A stretch of 64,000 nucleotides of DNA from Hirundichthys speculiger (Eukaryota > Chordata > Actinopteri > Beloniformes > Exocoetidae), in the NCBI GenBank assembly GCA_018398805.1, contig JAGFBZ010000329.1:1-64000 (forward strand), written 5' to 3'. The position numbers and the translations under genes are program-made. Below the pieces are notes generated by a model that searched no databases, was not told the origin of the DNA, and saw only the letters and a program-made list of their open reading frames with translations. Below, piece after piece: positions 1-11,415 of this stretch. Each line of letters begins with the position of its first letter. The stretch's first letter is position 1.

Positions 1-1589
1 GTCACCTTTTAGTTTAAAAAACTACTCTGATCATCTCCGAACATTTACTGATGAAATAAATAATGGATTAAGTAGAGTAGAGTGGGCTAGGTAGGGATGT
101 CCGCCTATGCTTGTCTTTGCCAATTTTATTTGAGAAACGTTACACCGAGAACCAAAATCATAGGCACAGAAATTATGAGTCTTAACTTCGGCGAAATGGT
201 CAGAACGTGCTTCAGAATAATCCCTGGGAAGTCTTTTTCATTAGCGTGATCCTTTGTTTTCGCTGCTGAGCTCTTCAGTCTTCAGTCCTCCATGAACTCC
301 GGTTTTAGGGATTCGATCTGCTCTGGCAGCAATGCGTATATTAGCATTAGCCATGTTAGCGACATTAGCCTCAAACAGCTCGATTTAGAGCAGACACTCC
401 CCGCTACACGCCACGCGTCACAGTGTTTACGAAAGAATCGTCTGATGCACAAAATGGCAGGTGTTCTGGTTGTGACGTCGTGTGAATGCCATCTATCCAA
501 TCAAGGAAGAAGAACGCAACTCATTTAACTCAAGGATGGAAGAGGACGACACCCAGCAGACTTGATAATTTCTTCCTGCCAAGAAGACAAGCTTCGTTTG
601 AGAAAAGACTTTAACATGGCGCATTTTACGCTCGTCTCGCTCCACCTCAGGTGTACCAAGCCAGCTGTTTTAGTACTCAGACAGAAGGGCACCAAGAAAC
701 CAGTACGATACAGAGCTCCTGTTTTTGTGCGGGTCACAACTTTAGATGACTGAAACAAATATTTGTGTACCGTGTTGCTTGGTGGAAGAGAACTATAAAC
801 AGGCATCGCTCCAATGTTTCCAGACAGAACAACAATCTGTGCCTGATTCAGAGCACTTTCACGTTGCTGAATGTAGCTGGGCAGTTGGAGTTCACCAGAG
901 CTCTTAAAGGGGTACCCCAATATTTTGGGGATTAGCTTATTTTGCCATGAACCCCTGACCCCTGCGTTAAGTAAGCGGTGTAAGTACTTTAACTTCTCTC
1001 TTTATCCAGTAACCCAGTCGTCCAAACACCTCCAGAACATTCTTATCTACATGCTGTGACTTGGACATTTACTTACTTTCCAGGCATAGCGGATAACTCT
1101 TACAGCTGCAAACAGAGGTGGTTGATGTACAGAGGCATGTATTTGCTTATAAAATTGCTTCATCTTGTTGTACATATTTATTTCTGCGTCAGGTAAACGT
1201 ATAAGTCACACCACATATGTTTTGGAGTTGTTTGGAAATTAATTTTGTCAGACTGATGCACTGAAGAGAAAGTCTTTATCTAGTCTCTCTTGTAGCTCAA
1301 GGTTGGACGGCAAAATACACTAATTCCCCAAATGTTGGCGACTTTCTTTGTTATTCTGTTTGAATCATTGGCATATATATTTATGTTTTACTATAAATCA
1401 GAAAAGGCAAGGCTGAAAAATTCTTATCCCATCATTCATATTATTTCTTTTTCCAGACATTGATTTTTCAGCAAGATATTTCCTTGAGTTTGTTTCTGCT
1501 GTAGATTTAATAGCTACGTTAACCAGATGTTTTCATCTCTAGTCACCTCACCAAATTGAAGATTAGACGTAATCTGCAGAGTTCTTTGG
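1..1589. other. no gene recognised
   Basis: Both strands were read. Only short open frames without family resemblance or convincing splice structure are visible, including a TTAGC-rich stretch near 340-370. No transposon ends or RNA genes were recognised. Confidence 0.5.
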
Positions 1590-1930
1590 TAGGGGTGTGA
1601 AAAAAAAAAAAATAGATTTGGCAATATATCGTGATTTTAGACCACCGAATATCGATTTTTCAGCTCCTAATATCAATTTTTTAGGAAAATTAATGTATTA
1701 GATGCATTGTGAATACTTAAATGTGCAAAAACACTAATATTAAACAATAAATAGGTTGTTTTGAAGCAAATAGTTTTGACTCAATTTGTCGTCTGAATGA
1801 TCAATATCATCTGATGAACATATACAGCAACTTAATTTTTCATCTCTACTTTTAATTTTGATATTAATTGGGTAGAATATCGCAATATATCGTGATATTG
1901 TGAACTACGGATCACGATACATATCGTATC
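1590..1930. mobile_element. hAT-type MITE, TAGGGGTG family, copy A (right end lost)
   Basis: The element begins TAGGGGTGTGAAAA and continues with the ATCGATTTGGCAATATATCG-like interior shared with the copies at 17334-17728 and 57904-58638. It stops at CATATCGTATC, without the CACCCCTA right terminus seen in the other two. TTCTTTGG precedes the left end and TCTTTGG follows the break, so a worn 8-bp target duplication is possible. The family assignment rests on the intact 8-bp duplications of the other copies. Confidence 0.7.
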
Positions 1931-2269
1931 TTTGGGCAGGTTAATCTCCACAAATGTTTTGTGAAAACCTAATGTTGAACAAAACTGAAATAATTAGACT
2001 ATGCAACTGAAATATCATTTGGATTTAAAAGGATTATTTTCAACTTTTTCAAACGCTGGATGCTTTCAGTGCAAAGTGTCTTGAGATGGTCAAGTGATGA
2101 TCCTTGCTGTTTACTTCCAACTTCATTAGTTGTCATTCTTGGTTAAAAATGTTTTGTCTTCAAAATGTCACAGCATGCTTTCAAATGCGTGCAGTGACGC
2201 CTCTTTGCAGTGATATCAAAAGCGTTAGTTCGCTATAGAAAATAAACAGACATTACCATGATTCATTAC
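1931..2269. other. intergenic, nothing recognised
   Basis: AT-rich sequence between the MITE and the probable 3' end of the CaMKII inhibitor gene. No coding or repeat signature was recognised. Confidence 0.4.
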
Positions 2270-2275
2270 TTTATT
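2270..2275 (-). promoter_or_regulatory. candidate polyadenylation signal for the CaMKII inhibitor gene
   Basis: TTTATT on the plus strand reads AATAAA on the minus strand, about 1.46 kb beyond the stop codon at 3736. I saw no nearer canonical AATAAA on that strand, so this is the likely end of a long 3' UTR (2276-3735). That sequence holds only short, unconvincing frames. Confidence 0.4.
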
Positions 2276-3735
2276 TCTAGTGATGCGTTGTGAAAAGATC
2301 CATGCAAAAGGCAACAACAACCCAAACACCATCTGAGTCAGAGAAAGAGCTGTGAAATGAAGTGCTTCATGAGCCAAAACAGAACCGGTTTCACAGCCAA
2401 CAAAGTAACGTGACATCAGCATGAGCCCTCACAGGCAACACGAGATCTACTGCGGTCTTCACAAAACCCAAAAACCACCAGTAAGATTGTCTCAGCAGTG
2501 GCAGCTAATCACGGGGCTGCTCGTTTCCACCGTATCATACTGTTAATATACGAACATACCTTTAAATAGTTTCTTTATAAACAAATATTAACACAAATAT
2601 GCTTTGTTGAATTTTACAGGCCAGCATGCCAAGATCCACTCTGATAATAAATCCGACCCAGCGTCAGGCTTCATTTGGCATTTCATTTAAATAGTTTGAA
2701 CTTTACACATCTTTTTCCCTCGCAGTCTAACTGGGAAACGCTGCCTTTGAAAACAAACAAAAGCCCCATAAATCTGTTGTTTGTGACATTTTCCTGCCGA
2801 GTCTGCAGATCGGGCCGACAGCGAGCTCCGGGAGACCCGGGCTCCGCGGCGTCTAAAGAGCAAAAACAGTGGTGTGGTTTGAAAACGACTACGTAGCCCT
2901 TAAATAACAGGATACCAGTTACGTGTTTTGATGCTTACACAGATTTCATGCATAGAATTCTGCAACATGTCACTGCACATAACAGGCATTCCCACAAAGT
3001 GCATTATCTGGAAATGTAATAAATAGCAATTATAGATAACTGAAGCAATATGCATTCAGAAAACGAGTTTAAAAAAAAAAAAATCCATTAAAGCCACAAA
3101 AAAAAGTAAATTCTCTTATTGAACAATAAATAATTAGCAGTAGTCATTTTTTCACATAAATAGTGAGTTAACCCAATGGATAACGGTACGCCACTCAGAT
3201 CAGCGCGACAGAAGAGAACGATAGTCATTGCACGACCAAAGCTTAACGTTTCATCCGTGTGACACATCAACCGGCTCGTTTCCGCGCCAAAAACCGACCT
3301 GCAGACGAACGGTAGCCCTCGCCAGAGGCAGGCGGGGGAGCGGCCGCCCGTCATCTACCCGTCCGCTCGGTGCAACTTCAGCAACGTAGCCCTTGTCGAG
3401 AAGCACTGAAAAATACACGCTTCGTCCAAAAAAATAAATCCTCCAAGTCCTGAAAGTCTACCATCTACTGAGGTATAGAGTAGAGAGCGATGCGGTACGA
3501 TTCATTCACAGTCTGAGCGAAGATTAAGTTAAATAAACACTATATACAGAAATCAGGGCTTAGGCTTCAGCTGGCGCTAAACGAGCCAATCCTGAGCCTC
3601 GATGAGCCATCAGGAGCTTCTGTAGGACACTTGACTGGACCAAGGCCAAGAGCGCTGATGGGAAGGGGGATTTGGCGCCCCATACGGGGAATATACGGGT
3701 TTTTTTTTTTCTTTTTTGGCACTTCTTGGTGAAGT

Positions 3736-5729
3736 TTAGGAGATGGGTGACAGGGATACAGGGCACTGCCCGTTGTTGTTCATGATGTCATCCAAGTCTT
3801 CGTCATCCAGGTCCACTGTGGAGGAAAGGACAGAGGTCAGGAGAGATAGCTTCAATGTGATAAGAATGCAGAATATTGGGTCAAAATGGAGTTTGAAGGT
3901 GGTTAAATGGGATCTTTTCAGCTCTAACAAATGCACTTGCTTTGTTCAATACGCAAACAGGATCCTGATCAGTGCTTTTTTTTCCCGCCAGACTCGGCTC
4001 AGTCATTTAACTGTCAAATGGTTTCTCTTCATACTGGCTGCACACTGAGCCTCTCTTCTTTTTCCTCATTCCCTCCCTTTCATGAGAGACACCGCAGTCA
4101 AATAGTGCTTTAGTTGGAAAAGCCATTTTCCTGGTTCCCTTTCTTTAACTGCCACAAGAAACAAAAGGATATTTAATCCCTTATCCATTTCAAGGTTAAA
4201 AAAAAAAAAAAACATGGTTGCTATGGTGGTTGAGCTGAAGCACAAATGTTCAACAAGTTAGGACAAAGTCCCAGAGACAGAGGAAAGTTCAGCTTTCAGA
4301 CTACGGGTCAAATCTGAGCAAACAGATGTTTTCTGGATCTGTCTCTCTGGACGACGTAGTTATCACATTTGTAATGATAAATCTGTAAAGACAATCTGGA
4401 ATCTGGTATTTGAGCGACGACGCCATTCAGGCCGAGATGCTTGAATCAGATTTGAGAAAAGAAAAACTTAATTTAGCCCCCTGGTGGGCCGTCATGGTAC
4501 TGCAGGTGGGCCGTGAGCGGTCATTAAAATTAAATAAATGTTTTAAATCCTCTATCTCAGTGGTTCTCAAACTTTTAATACTGGTACCACCTGAGAAACT
4601 GTTCAGCTCTCTGAGTTCCACCATGATGACTAATTTTAAAATATAGCCATATATGCCTTCTCAACTAGCTTTAAACACACAGGAGGGATGTTTATTCCTT
4701 ATTGTGGTTATTAATTGTTACTTTACTGAATCAGACATTTACAACTGTTGCACTGCAGCTGAATATGCAACAAATATTTGTTTTAAAGACACAATTTTAA
4801 TTATCTCAAGCTACACATTCGTTTGGAACGTATATATAACGCACTGTATGCTTCTGAAGTGAAAATGTGGAAAAAATGTGGAAAGTCATGACATTCCCCA
4901 CGTACCGCCAAAGAGCGCTAGCGTACCACTGGTGGTACACTTACCACAGTTTGGGCACCACTGCTCTCTCTTTTATAAATGTTTTTAATTACTGTAAAAT
5001 ATTCATGACACGATAAAAATTAACATTAGGTAATAAAACAAACCAGTTAAGTGTTATTCTACTGTCATTTTAACTTAATATGACAAGTGTCACCTTATTT
5101 GTTGACCCCTGACACTATGTTGATCACAGTTGTGATTAAAGGTTTCGGTCACAGAGATATTTCACATTTCAAATTGGGCCTTAGTATTCTGAAGTTTGGG
5201 AATGGCTTATTTAGGGGTTTTTTGTGGCTTTTCAAACTATCCACAAATCAAAGTTTTATAGAAAAAAAAATAAGACATATTTGGACTGGCAGTCTGAACA
5301 TAATCAACACAAAAGGTGTTTATTTTGTGTTTTATTTGAAGACCTCCTGAAATTATCTCCCAACAGCCCACATGTTCATTTAATGCTGCTAATTCCACAA
5401 AAATTCAATAAAATTAAAATCAGAAACATCAGGTTTGAAGTTTAAGAGTTGTTTCTCTGTCTTTATGTAACTGTTCTGGGTGAGCTCCTGTCGTCACGCC
5501 GGGTCGGGTACAGTAGATAAGACAGCTTTTTAATAATGCATCCCTCACCTTTCTTGGAGCGGCCGATCTGGCCCAGTTTGGGGGCCCTCTGGCCCAGCCT
5601 CTGGGGGTTCGGCCCGCCGCCGTGGCCGTCCACCTGCGGGTGCCCCGGGTTGAACTGCCCCGCCGGGCCGGGCTGCCGGGGCGGCCCGCTGGGCGGGATG
5701 AGCTCGGGGATCCCTGAGGCTCCGTACAT
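3736..5729 (-). CDS. camk2n: calcium/calmodulin-dependent protein kinase II inhibitor (CAMK2N family), two coding exons
   Basis: The coding sequence joins 5729-5549 and 3815-3736 (minus) into 86 residues; known CAMK2N1/2 proteins are 78-79. The exon ends AAAG|GTGAGG and the acceptor is CCTCCACAG|TGG, phase 1. This falls exactly where the family inhibitory segment is split: RAPKLGQIGRSKK (residues 48-60) joins VDLDDEDLDD. The family core PPKLGQIGRSKR followed by VVIEDD is the pseudosubstrate-like region that binds the catalytic site of activated CaMKII, so a cytosolic kinase-inhibitor role is inferred. Oddities: the N-terminus is Pro/Gly-rich and lacks the usual SCRLQDTNNFF-type block. The tail is more acidic than usual and ends NGQCPVSLSPIS. 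The start (5727-5729) has G at -3; the frame is open upstream, so the start is not certain. GRSKK is nearer CAMK2N1 than CAMK2N2, but the paralogue is unresolved. Confidence 0.82.
4477..5206. mobile_element. old hAT-like element in the camk2n intron (same family as 39279-40042)
   Basis: The segment starting GCCCCCTGGTGGGCCGTC and ending AAGTTTGGGAATGG is shared with the element at 39279-40042, whose left terminus (CAGTGATTCCCAAAGTGTGG) is missing here. It is interrupted by a younger element at 4558-4963. The right boundary is approximate. Confidence 0.6.
4558..4963. mobile_element. hAT MITE nested in an older element
   Basis: The ends are CAGTGGTTCTCAAACTTTT and AGTTTGGGCACCACTG, imperfect inverted termini. 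They are flanked by CTCTATCT (4550-4557) and CTCTCTCT (4964-4971), an 8-bp target duplication with one mismatch. It has no transposase. It lies inside the 1.7-kb intron of the CaMKII inhibitor gene. Confidence 0.8.
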
Positions 5730-5784
5730 CTCCCGGTCGTGGTTTTCCCCCGTCTGGCCGCTAGGTGTCCTCGCTGTCCGCGCG

Positions 5785-6600
5785 CTGAGAAGAAGCTCCT
5801 CACTTCCGCAATGGCTCTCAGCAACGAGTGTGTGGAAAACACGACAAAGTGATGGAAATAACGGGGGGGGGAAAGTCAACGACGCCTTCCTGTCGGAGAA
5901 AGTAAACACGTTCGTCAAAAAAATAAAATAAAAAATGTCGATTAAATGAGCGCGAGCGGCCTGATTCTGACCGCACCGACGGCTCTTCCCCGGTGTTTAT
6001 ATTTACACACGCTTTGTTTATTTGTGCGTAACTGTTAAAAACAGGTGTCGCAGACGTTTTTTTTTTTTCTCCCCGCTCGACACAATTCAGTTTCGTATCA
6101 AAGAGGCAACGCCGTTTGTTTCCGCTCGACTCCAAACATAAAAGTGTCTCCGTTAAATAAAAAAATTACCGTTAAATTCACGAAGTAGGAACTCACCTCC
6201 TCCTCCCCCCGAGGCCGCGGTAAAAGGAGCCGAGTCCGGTGAAAGCGGCTCGGTAGAACTGTGTTGTTGTTTATCTGAGCACCTCCGTCGCGCTCGCGCT
6301 CTCTCTCTCTCTCTTTCTACCGGGGAAGCGTCGGTTTAAAGGGGCCTCTCTCGGTCGCTCCTCTCGGCCTTTGGGGATTTCCTCGTATTCTGGTTTCGAC
6401 TGACAGCGGGGCGAGGACGTCACCGGGCGGTTGTTGATGCACGCGACAATGCTGACGCTACGGGTTTGTAAGGAGGGAAAGAGAGGCGGGAGGGGGCGGG
6501 ACAACGCAGGACGTCATACGTAGCTGAGTTAATGAGAGAGTGACTCAGGAGCCAGCCAATCACTGACGCGGGTCGATAATCCTCCGTACTGAACGGTTTG
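5785..6600 (-). promoter_or_regulatory. CpG-rich promoter and non-coding first exon of the CaMKII inhibitor gene
   Basis: The region is GC- and CpG-rich. A perfect minus-strand splice donor GGAG|GTGAGT (GT at 6196) and an acceptor CTTCTTCTCAG ending at 5785 suggest a non-coding first exon ending at 6197, spliced to an exon starting at 5784. No ATG lies in the sequence just upstream of the donor. Promoter motifs: a CRE-like GACGTCAC (6416-6423), a GC box near 6490, an AP-1 site TGACTCA (6541-6547) and CCAAT (6556-6560). A CT-rich tract near 6300 may lie close to the transcription start. Motif roles are inferred. Confidence 0.55.
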
Positions 6601-6835
6601 ATCCCTCTCAGGCGGCGTTTGTCGACATTTTTTCGACGAGTTATTCTTTTTTTATGTCACTCAAGTGTCCTCTATGCGGCACGAAGCATTTTAGACAAAA
6701 AAATGACGTAAGACAAAATCACTTATTCAACTTTGAAACGGTCTATCTTGAGCTATTGAGACAAAAATATATAGAAAATAACTAAAGACTTTTTTTAAAA
6801 GAAACATCCATCATCATTGCCCACTAAATCCTATG

Positions 6836-7046
6836 CAGGGTCACAGGTAACTGCTGTGCCCATCTCTCTTTGGCTGAACAACAACGGAGACTCACAATCG
6901 CTCCTTTATGGGTACCCGGAGTACGAAAACCCCATGACCCTGGTTTTCTCCGGAGTACCCGGAGAAAACCAGGGTCATGGGGAGAACATGCAAACTCCAC
7001 ACTCCTGCCCAGGTTTGAACCTTGCTGTGAGGCCACAGTGCTAACC
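6836..7046 (-). repeat. degenerate tRNA-derived SINE fragment with internal palindrome
   Basis: It contains the GGGGAGAACATGCAAACTCC segment and the GTGAGGCCACAGTGCTAACC end found in the fuller SINE at 16091-16396, in the same orientation. Its middle is replaced by a 24-bp perfect inverted repeat (6930-6953 and 6959-6982, 5-nt loop). Confidence 0.7.
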
Positions 7047-7160
7047 ACCAAGGAAAAGGAAACAGTTAACAGAAATAATTATAAACTTCAAATGCCCTCT
7101 TTTGGGATTACAATAAAGACCTGTTCTCAAACTGAAGTCATGAGCTCATGCCTTTCGGCA

Positions 7161-7302
7161 GAGTGCAAATTATACAATGACAATTGGGGGGGGGTCAACA
7201 TTTTCTAGAGATGACAAAAATGACAATTTGTACCTTCTTTAGGGGGGTCGAAGTTGTAATTGGGGGGGTCAAACTCCCCCAAACCCCCCCGTAATTCGCA
7301 CT
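7161..7302. mobile_element. small G-rich element with 13-bp direct repeats
   Basis: 142 bp with inverted ends (GAGTGCAAATTA and TAATTCGCACT), rich in runs of G and C. It is flanked by a perfect 13-bp direct repeat ATGCCTTTCGGCA at 7148-7160 and 7303-7315. The flanking repeats show insertion, but their length does not fit hAT (8 bp) or Tc1 (TA). The class is not assigned. Confidence 0.6.
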
Positions 7303-7315
7303 ATGCCTTTCGGCA

Positions 7316-8019
7316 TTGCGTCTTGAGATGACTTGAACCGGGGAATACGATGTGTTGAGGAGCAGAACAAACGTTCTTCCGCGGTTTTTAGACATGTGCC
7401 TTTCCGGGCGACTGGCTCCCTCCAGTTATTCCAGGCAACGTAGACGGAATCACAACCCGTGTCGCAGGGGCTAACCTGTTAAAACATATTTTTCTGAATA
7501 CTGCTGGAATTTTGCCAGCTCTATTTTCATCTTCTTTCATCATTTTACTGGCTGTTAGTCGATTTCCTGATATTGAATCAGTTCAGTTTCTTTTCCTGTA
7601 TAGCCTGAGCAACCTCACATGACCTTTGTCTGTTAAATCTAAAACTTATCGACCGTCTCATCTGGCATTTATTCACAAGAATAAGACCTTTAAACAACGT
7701 TTGCCAACTCTGGACTCATTTAGCCGAGGAGATGGAAAGTTAGCCAGTCAATGATTAACCGTGGCTACGGTTCAGCCACACATTTACGTACACTGAATAA
7801 AGACACAAAACCTTTTTCTTCTCACTGTCTGACATGAAAACAGACTAAACCTTTCCTGTCTTAGGTTGATTAGCATTACCAAAATTATTTTTATTTCCTG
7901 AATGCCAGAATAATGAGAAAAAAAATTTTAGACAATTTTTTTAGATTTCTTTCTTCAAACTCAGTAGTTTCCATCCATCTCCTCAGATTCTGGTATCGTT
8001 GCCTTTAAACTGTCTCACT
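7316..8019. other. intergenic, nothing recognised
   Basis: AT-rich sequence with no supported gene, RNA or element ends. Confidence 0.4.
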
Positions 8020-9250
8020 TGGGTCAAAAGTTTTAGGGTTCCTTCCACAAACTAATCACAATATTTTAATATTTGAATGGAAGTTTGGTCCGTTCCTTCT
8101 GACAGAACTGGAGGAACTGAGTCAGTTTTGTTCTCCAGGACTGAGATCAGGTCTTTGTGATGCCCACTCCAGAACATGGACTTTGTTGTCCTGAAGTCTC
8201 TCACTGTGGGAGTTTTTTACTTGCCACTTTTGATTTAATATTATAATTTTTACAATATTATCAATTTAGTTAATGATATTTGCTTGTGGGTCATGATCTG
8301 GGTCTCTGTAAAGCACCTAGAGATAATTGACATTGTAACAGACTCTCTATAAATAAAATTGAATTGAATATTTCTACATGTTCTTTCCTCATGATGTCAT
8401 CTATTTAGTGAAGTCCACCAGTCCTTCCTGCAGCTAAACACCCCCACATCATGATGCTGCCACCGCCGTACTTCACAGTTGGATGGTGTTCTCAGTCTCC
8501 AAGCTTCCTCCTTCTTCTTCCAGACGTAACGATGGTCATTATGTCCAAACAGTTCAGTTTTAATTCTATCAGACCAACCCATGTCTCCAGAAATGAAGCT
8601 CTCTGTTCCAGTGGGTATTTAGAAACAGAAATCAGACTTTTTTATGTTTCTTCCTGGCTGAGTGGTCTTTCAGTCCATGTTGGTTCAGGACTGGTTTCTC
8701 TGTGGATGATGACCCTCTCTGACCAGCTTCAGCAGCATCTTCACCAGCTGTTCAGCTTCTGTTCTGGGGTTGGTTCAGGTTCATCTCTGGGACTCAGAAC
8801 CGTCTCCTTCCTGAGGACTATGATGGTGGACATTCCCATGATGGTTTTACTGGTGGAGAACTGTTGGAGCAGATGAACGTGGCTCCTTCAGACATCTGGA
8901 AACTGGACCAGGATGGACCAGACTGGTAGAGCTCCACAGTTCTCTTCCTGATATCTTGGCTGATTTCTTTTGATTTTCCCATGATGTTACACAAGGAAGC
9001 AGCGTGTTGGTCTCCAGTTAACTCAAATGATGTCAATTAACCAACAGAACCTTCCAAAGTCATGACATCATCATCTGGGCTTTCTCAAAAAAAAAAAAAA
9101 ATTAAAGGGATAGTAATCTTAGTGTATGAAAACACCTTGCTTTGATGAAAGCAATTCAAAAAAGATCTTTCAGCTAAACATTGTTCATAATGATAACTTT
9201 GTTTAAGTTTTAGTGGACATCCAAATATTTTCAAAAATATTGCATATTTT
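8020..9250 (-). mobile_element. decayed Tc1/mariner transposon
   Basis: Minus-strand fragments match fish Tc1 transposase in order. The N-terminus MGKSKEISQDIRKRTVELYQ starts near 8982. The core GWSDRIKTELFGHNDHRYVW lies near 8520-8580. A DNKVHVLEWASQ segment (the D34E-region neighbourhood) lies near 8130-8185. Stops and frameshifts separate them, so the copy is dead. Worn terminal sequences (GTCAAAAGTTTT near 8025; CATCCAAATATTTTC near 9220) set approximate ends. A retroposon tail is inserted at 8205-8375. Confidence 0.8.
8205..8375 (+). repeat. retroposon 3' tail inserted in the Tc1 remnant
   Basis: It ends AAAGCACCTAGAGATAATTG through CTATAAATAAAATTGAATTG, the tail common to many teleost non-LTR retroposons. 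It separates the Tc1 core (8397 onward) from the downstream transposase segment near 8185, so it inserted into the transposon. Confidence 0.6.
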
Positions 9251-9970
9251 ATGCTCAATATTTTTCCAAAGTACTATCACTTTAACAATTATATGAATCA
9301 AGATAATATAAAAGGTTTTTCCTTTAGCTTCCATGACTGTTAAACTAATGTAACATATGTTAAAGGTAGCAACATAATTCATTGCATTTTTTTAGTTCTA
9401 ATAAAATATCAACAAAGTTTATAGGATTAAAGAGTTAAGCATGTTTGTAAACTATTAATTTAATTTATTGAAAACCTATATATCTGTTTGCATACAGTTT
9501 CAGCACTTTGTTTTAGCGAGCAGCGGTAAGCGAGCAGAAAAATCCAAGTGGGGGGGGGGGGGTCACATGGTTAATGGTTAAAAATTCCATCTGGTTTTAA
9601 GAAAAGCTTATTCACAAACCTTGTCTGCATTGTGGCGTTGCAAAAGCTGGAGAACACAACAGCTCCAGTCTTTTGAGGGGAAATTCCTTAAAAACAAATC
9701 AGATTACTTTCTATTCTGTTGAAGTGAACTGAAAGTTTATCGTCATGTCTCATCCCAGAGAAACATGGAATGTAATGTTGGCAACTTGGGTGAAAACCCA
9801 AACCACTTGTATTTTTTTTTTTGCATGTGAATGAGTGAGTGCTATCTCCAAGGCCATCATATCATCTGATGCACAGTTAAGAGATAAAAAAAAAAACAAT
9901 CGTTTTGTTTGGACATGTTGAAGCCGTTCTGAATAATTAAACTCTGCAGACTCACACGGTGACTTACAGG
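9251..9970. other. AT-rich intergenic sequence upstream of the cysteine-rich gene
   Basis: No coding signal. A 13-bp poly-G run lies near 9549-9562. The last 200 bases form the proximal promoter of the following gene. Confidence 0.4.
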
Positions 9971-9977
9971 TATAAAT
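9971..9977 (+). promoter_or_regulatory. TATA box of cysteine-rich gene copy 1
   Basis: TATAAAT lies 78 bases upstream of the start codon. The same motif sits at the same relative place before copy 2 (12780-12786), in a conserved block CAGGTATAAATATGTCCAT. Confidence 0.65.
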
Positions 9978-10048
9978 ATGTCCATAACGGCGCAGTCTCA
10001 AAGAACCTTTTGAACACTCTGGAGCGAACGGAGCGCAGCGCTGCCATC

Positions 10049-11415
10049 ATGTCCAGGTTCACAGCTGTGACTCTCCTGCTCTTCATCCTGGCCGACAGTT
10101 TTTGCGAAAGCAGAGGTAGACACCGACACGATTTCTAATCAACTTTAGTTTAGACGCATCCTGTGCTAGTTTGGCTACCAAAACAATCACTTTTGCTAAA
10201 TCGACTCTGCTATGTTCATTATGACGTGACACTTCGTAAACAGCTTTCTAATGTTTTCCTGCTGTCTTTATTTTATGAACTAGATTTGCCTTATTTTGGT
10301 GAACTTGTTTCTGCTGGGTTTACCAAACTGGAAATGAAGAGCTGCATGTGCAAATGTAAGTAAACTGTTTTTTGTTGTTGTTGTTTGTTTTTTAAACCTC
10401 TGTTTTGAAGGAAGCTCCATTTCAACACGGCCACCCCGACTACGTGGAACATCACATGGAAGAGAACAGAGCTCACATTCATCCGGGGCTTTGCAGATAC
10501 GGGTCTTTCTCTCCTGTGGTTCCTCCAGTTATTCCAGCAGAAGTAGACAGGACCACCACTGGTCTCTCACCATCACTGTTGGTCGGTTCTTTACCAATAG
10601 ACAAGAACGTAGCCTGGAATTTCTTGCGAGGTTCAGCATGTTGATACCCGTGCCCTCACGCAATGCATTCACCTAGAATACAGTCGATTCACTGTGGAAG
10701 TTTACATGACACGAAAAAGCCCAAAATGCAGCAGTGATGACCAGTTTCAACTGGTGTTTAACCACCTAGTGGACACCATTTCCGCGGTGCTTGGGTTTGG
10801 TCCTCTTGAATATTCTTTTCATTGTGAGACTATTAATGTAGCAACCTTTTAAACACAGAGGAGACAGGAATGTAAAGTTAGGAATGATGGGAAAAAAGAC
10901 TTCACAGAAACATGCTAACAACAGCAACGTACTTACGTAGAGTCTTTCTTGTCCGGGAAGCATTCAAGCTGTTGTCAGGGCTGCTGTTGTTCACTGGGAG
11001 CTACCAGTTATATAAAGGTCTGGCTGTATTCTGTGTTAGTGTTGCAGTTTAAAGCTGATGAACACACACAGAAAATGCCATGAGCTCAGTTTTACAGAAA
11101 ATATTTCAGTGCCCACTTATCTTCTTCTTTTAGATACTGGCAACGGTAAAATTAAGTGTCCACGAACACTCAGACCATCACATGCGACAGTGAAACCGTC
11201 TCTGATGGAGTGTCTCTGCAGACAAAAGAGAAGAAGTGAGTAAAATATTGTCTGGATGCAAGCTGGAGACTTTTTATCTTTGTTACAATCAATTAAAAAT
11301 GCTAAATTAAATTAAAATAAATGTGTTTTTTGTTGTTTTTGTTTCTGCAGGGTGTCCAAACGTTCCAGGGATCTGCAGCTACACATGTTCTAATCGAGTG
11401 CAGTATCCTCTTTAA
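10049..11415 (+). CDS. small secreted cysteine-rich protein, copy 1 (four exons, family not recognised)
   Basis: The exons are 10049-10115, 10284-10355, 11134-11235 and 11351-11415, giving 101 residues. All three introns have GT-AG ends and all are phase 1. Residues 1-22 form a signal peptide (MSRFTAVTLLLFILADSFCE). The mature part has eight cysteines at 43, 45, 55, 73, 75, 82, 89 and 93, with two C-x-C pairs. The sequence around M-K-S-C-M-C-K (exon 2 end) resembles M-E-C-L-C-R (exon 3 end), each followed by K/R-C-P in the next exon, so an internal duplication is likely. RQKR (76-79) fits a furin site that could free a 22-residue, three-cysteine tail. It is not a chemokine by spacing. Function is unknown; a secreted peptide, perhaps immune or antimicrobial, is only a guess. 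Confidence 0.72.

Noticed and set aside
8451..8876. 141-residue plus-strand frame
   Set aside because: It is antisense to the decayed Tc1 transposase.
10049..11415. Chemokine assignment for the cysteine-rich gene
   Set aside because: Four exons and a C-x-C motif are suggestive, but the cysteine number and spacing and the exon phases do not fit CXC or CC chemokines.
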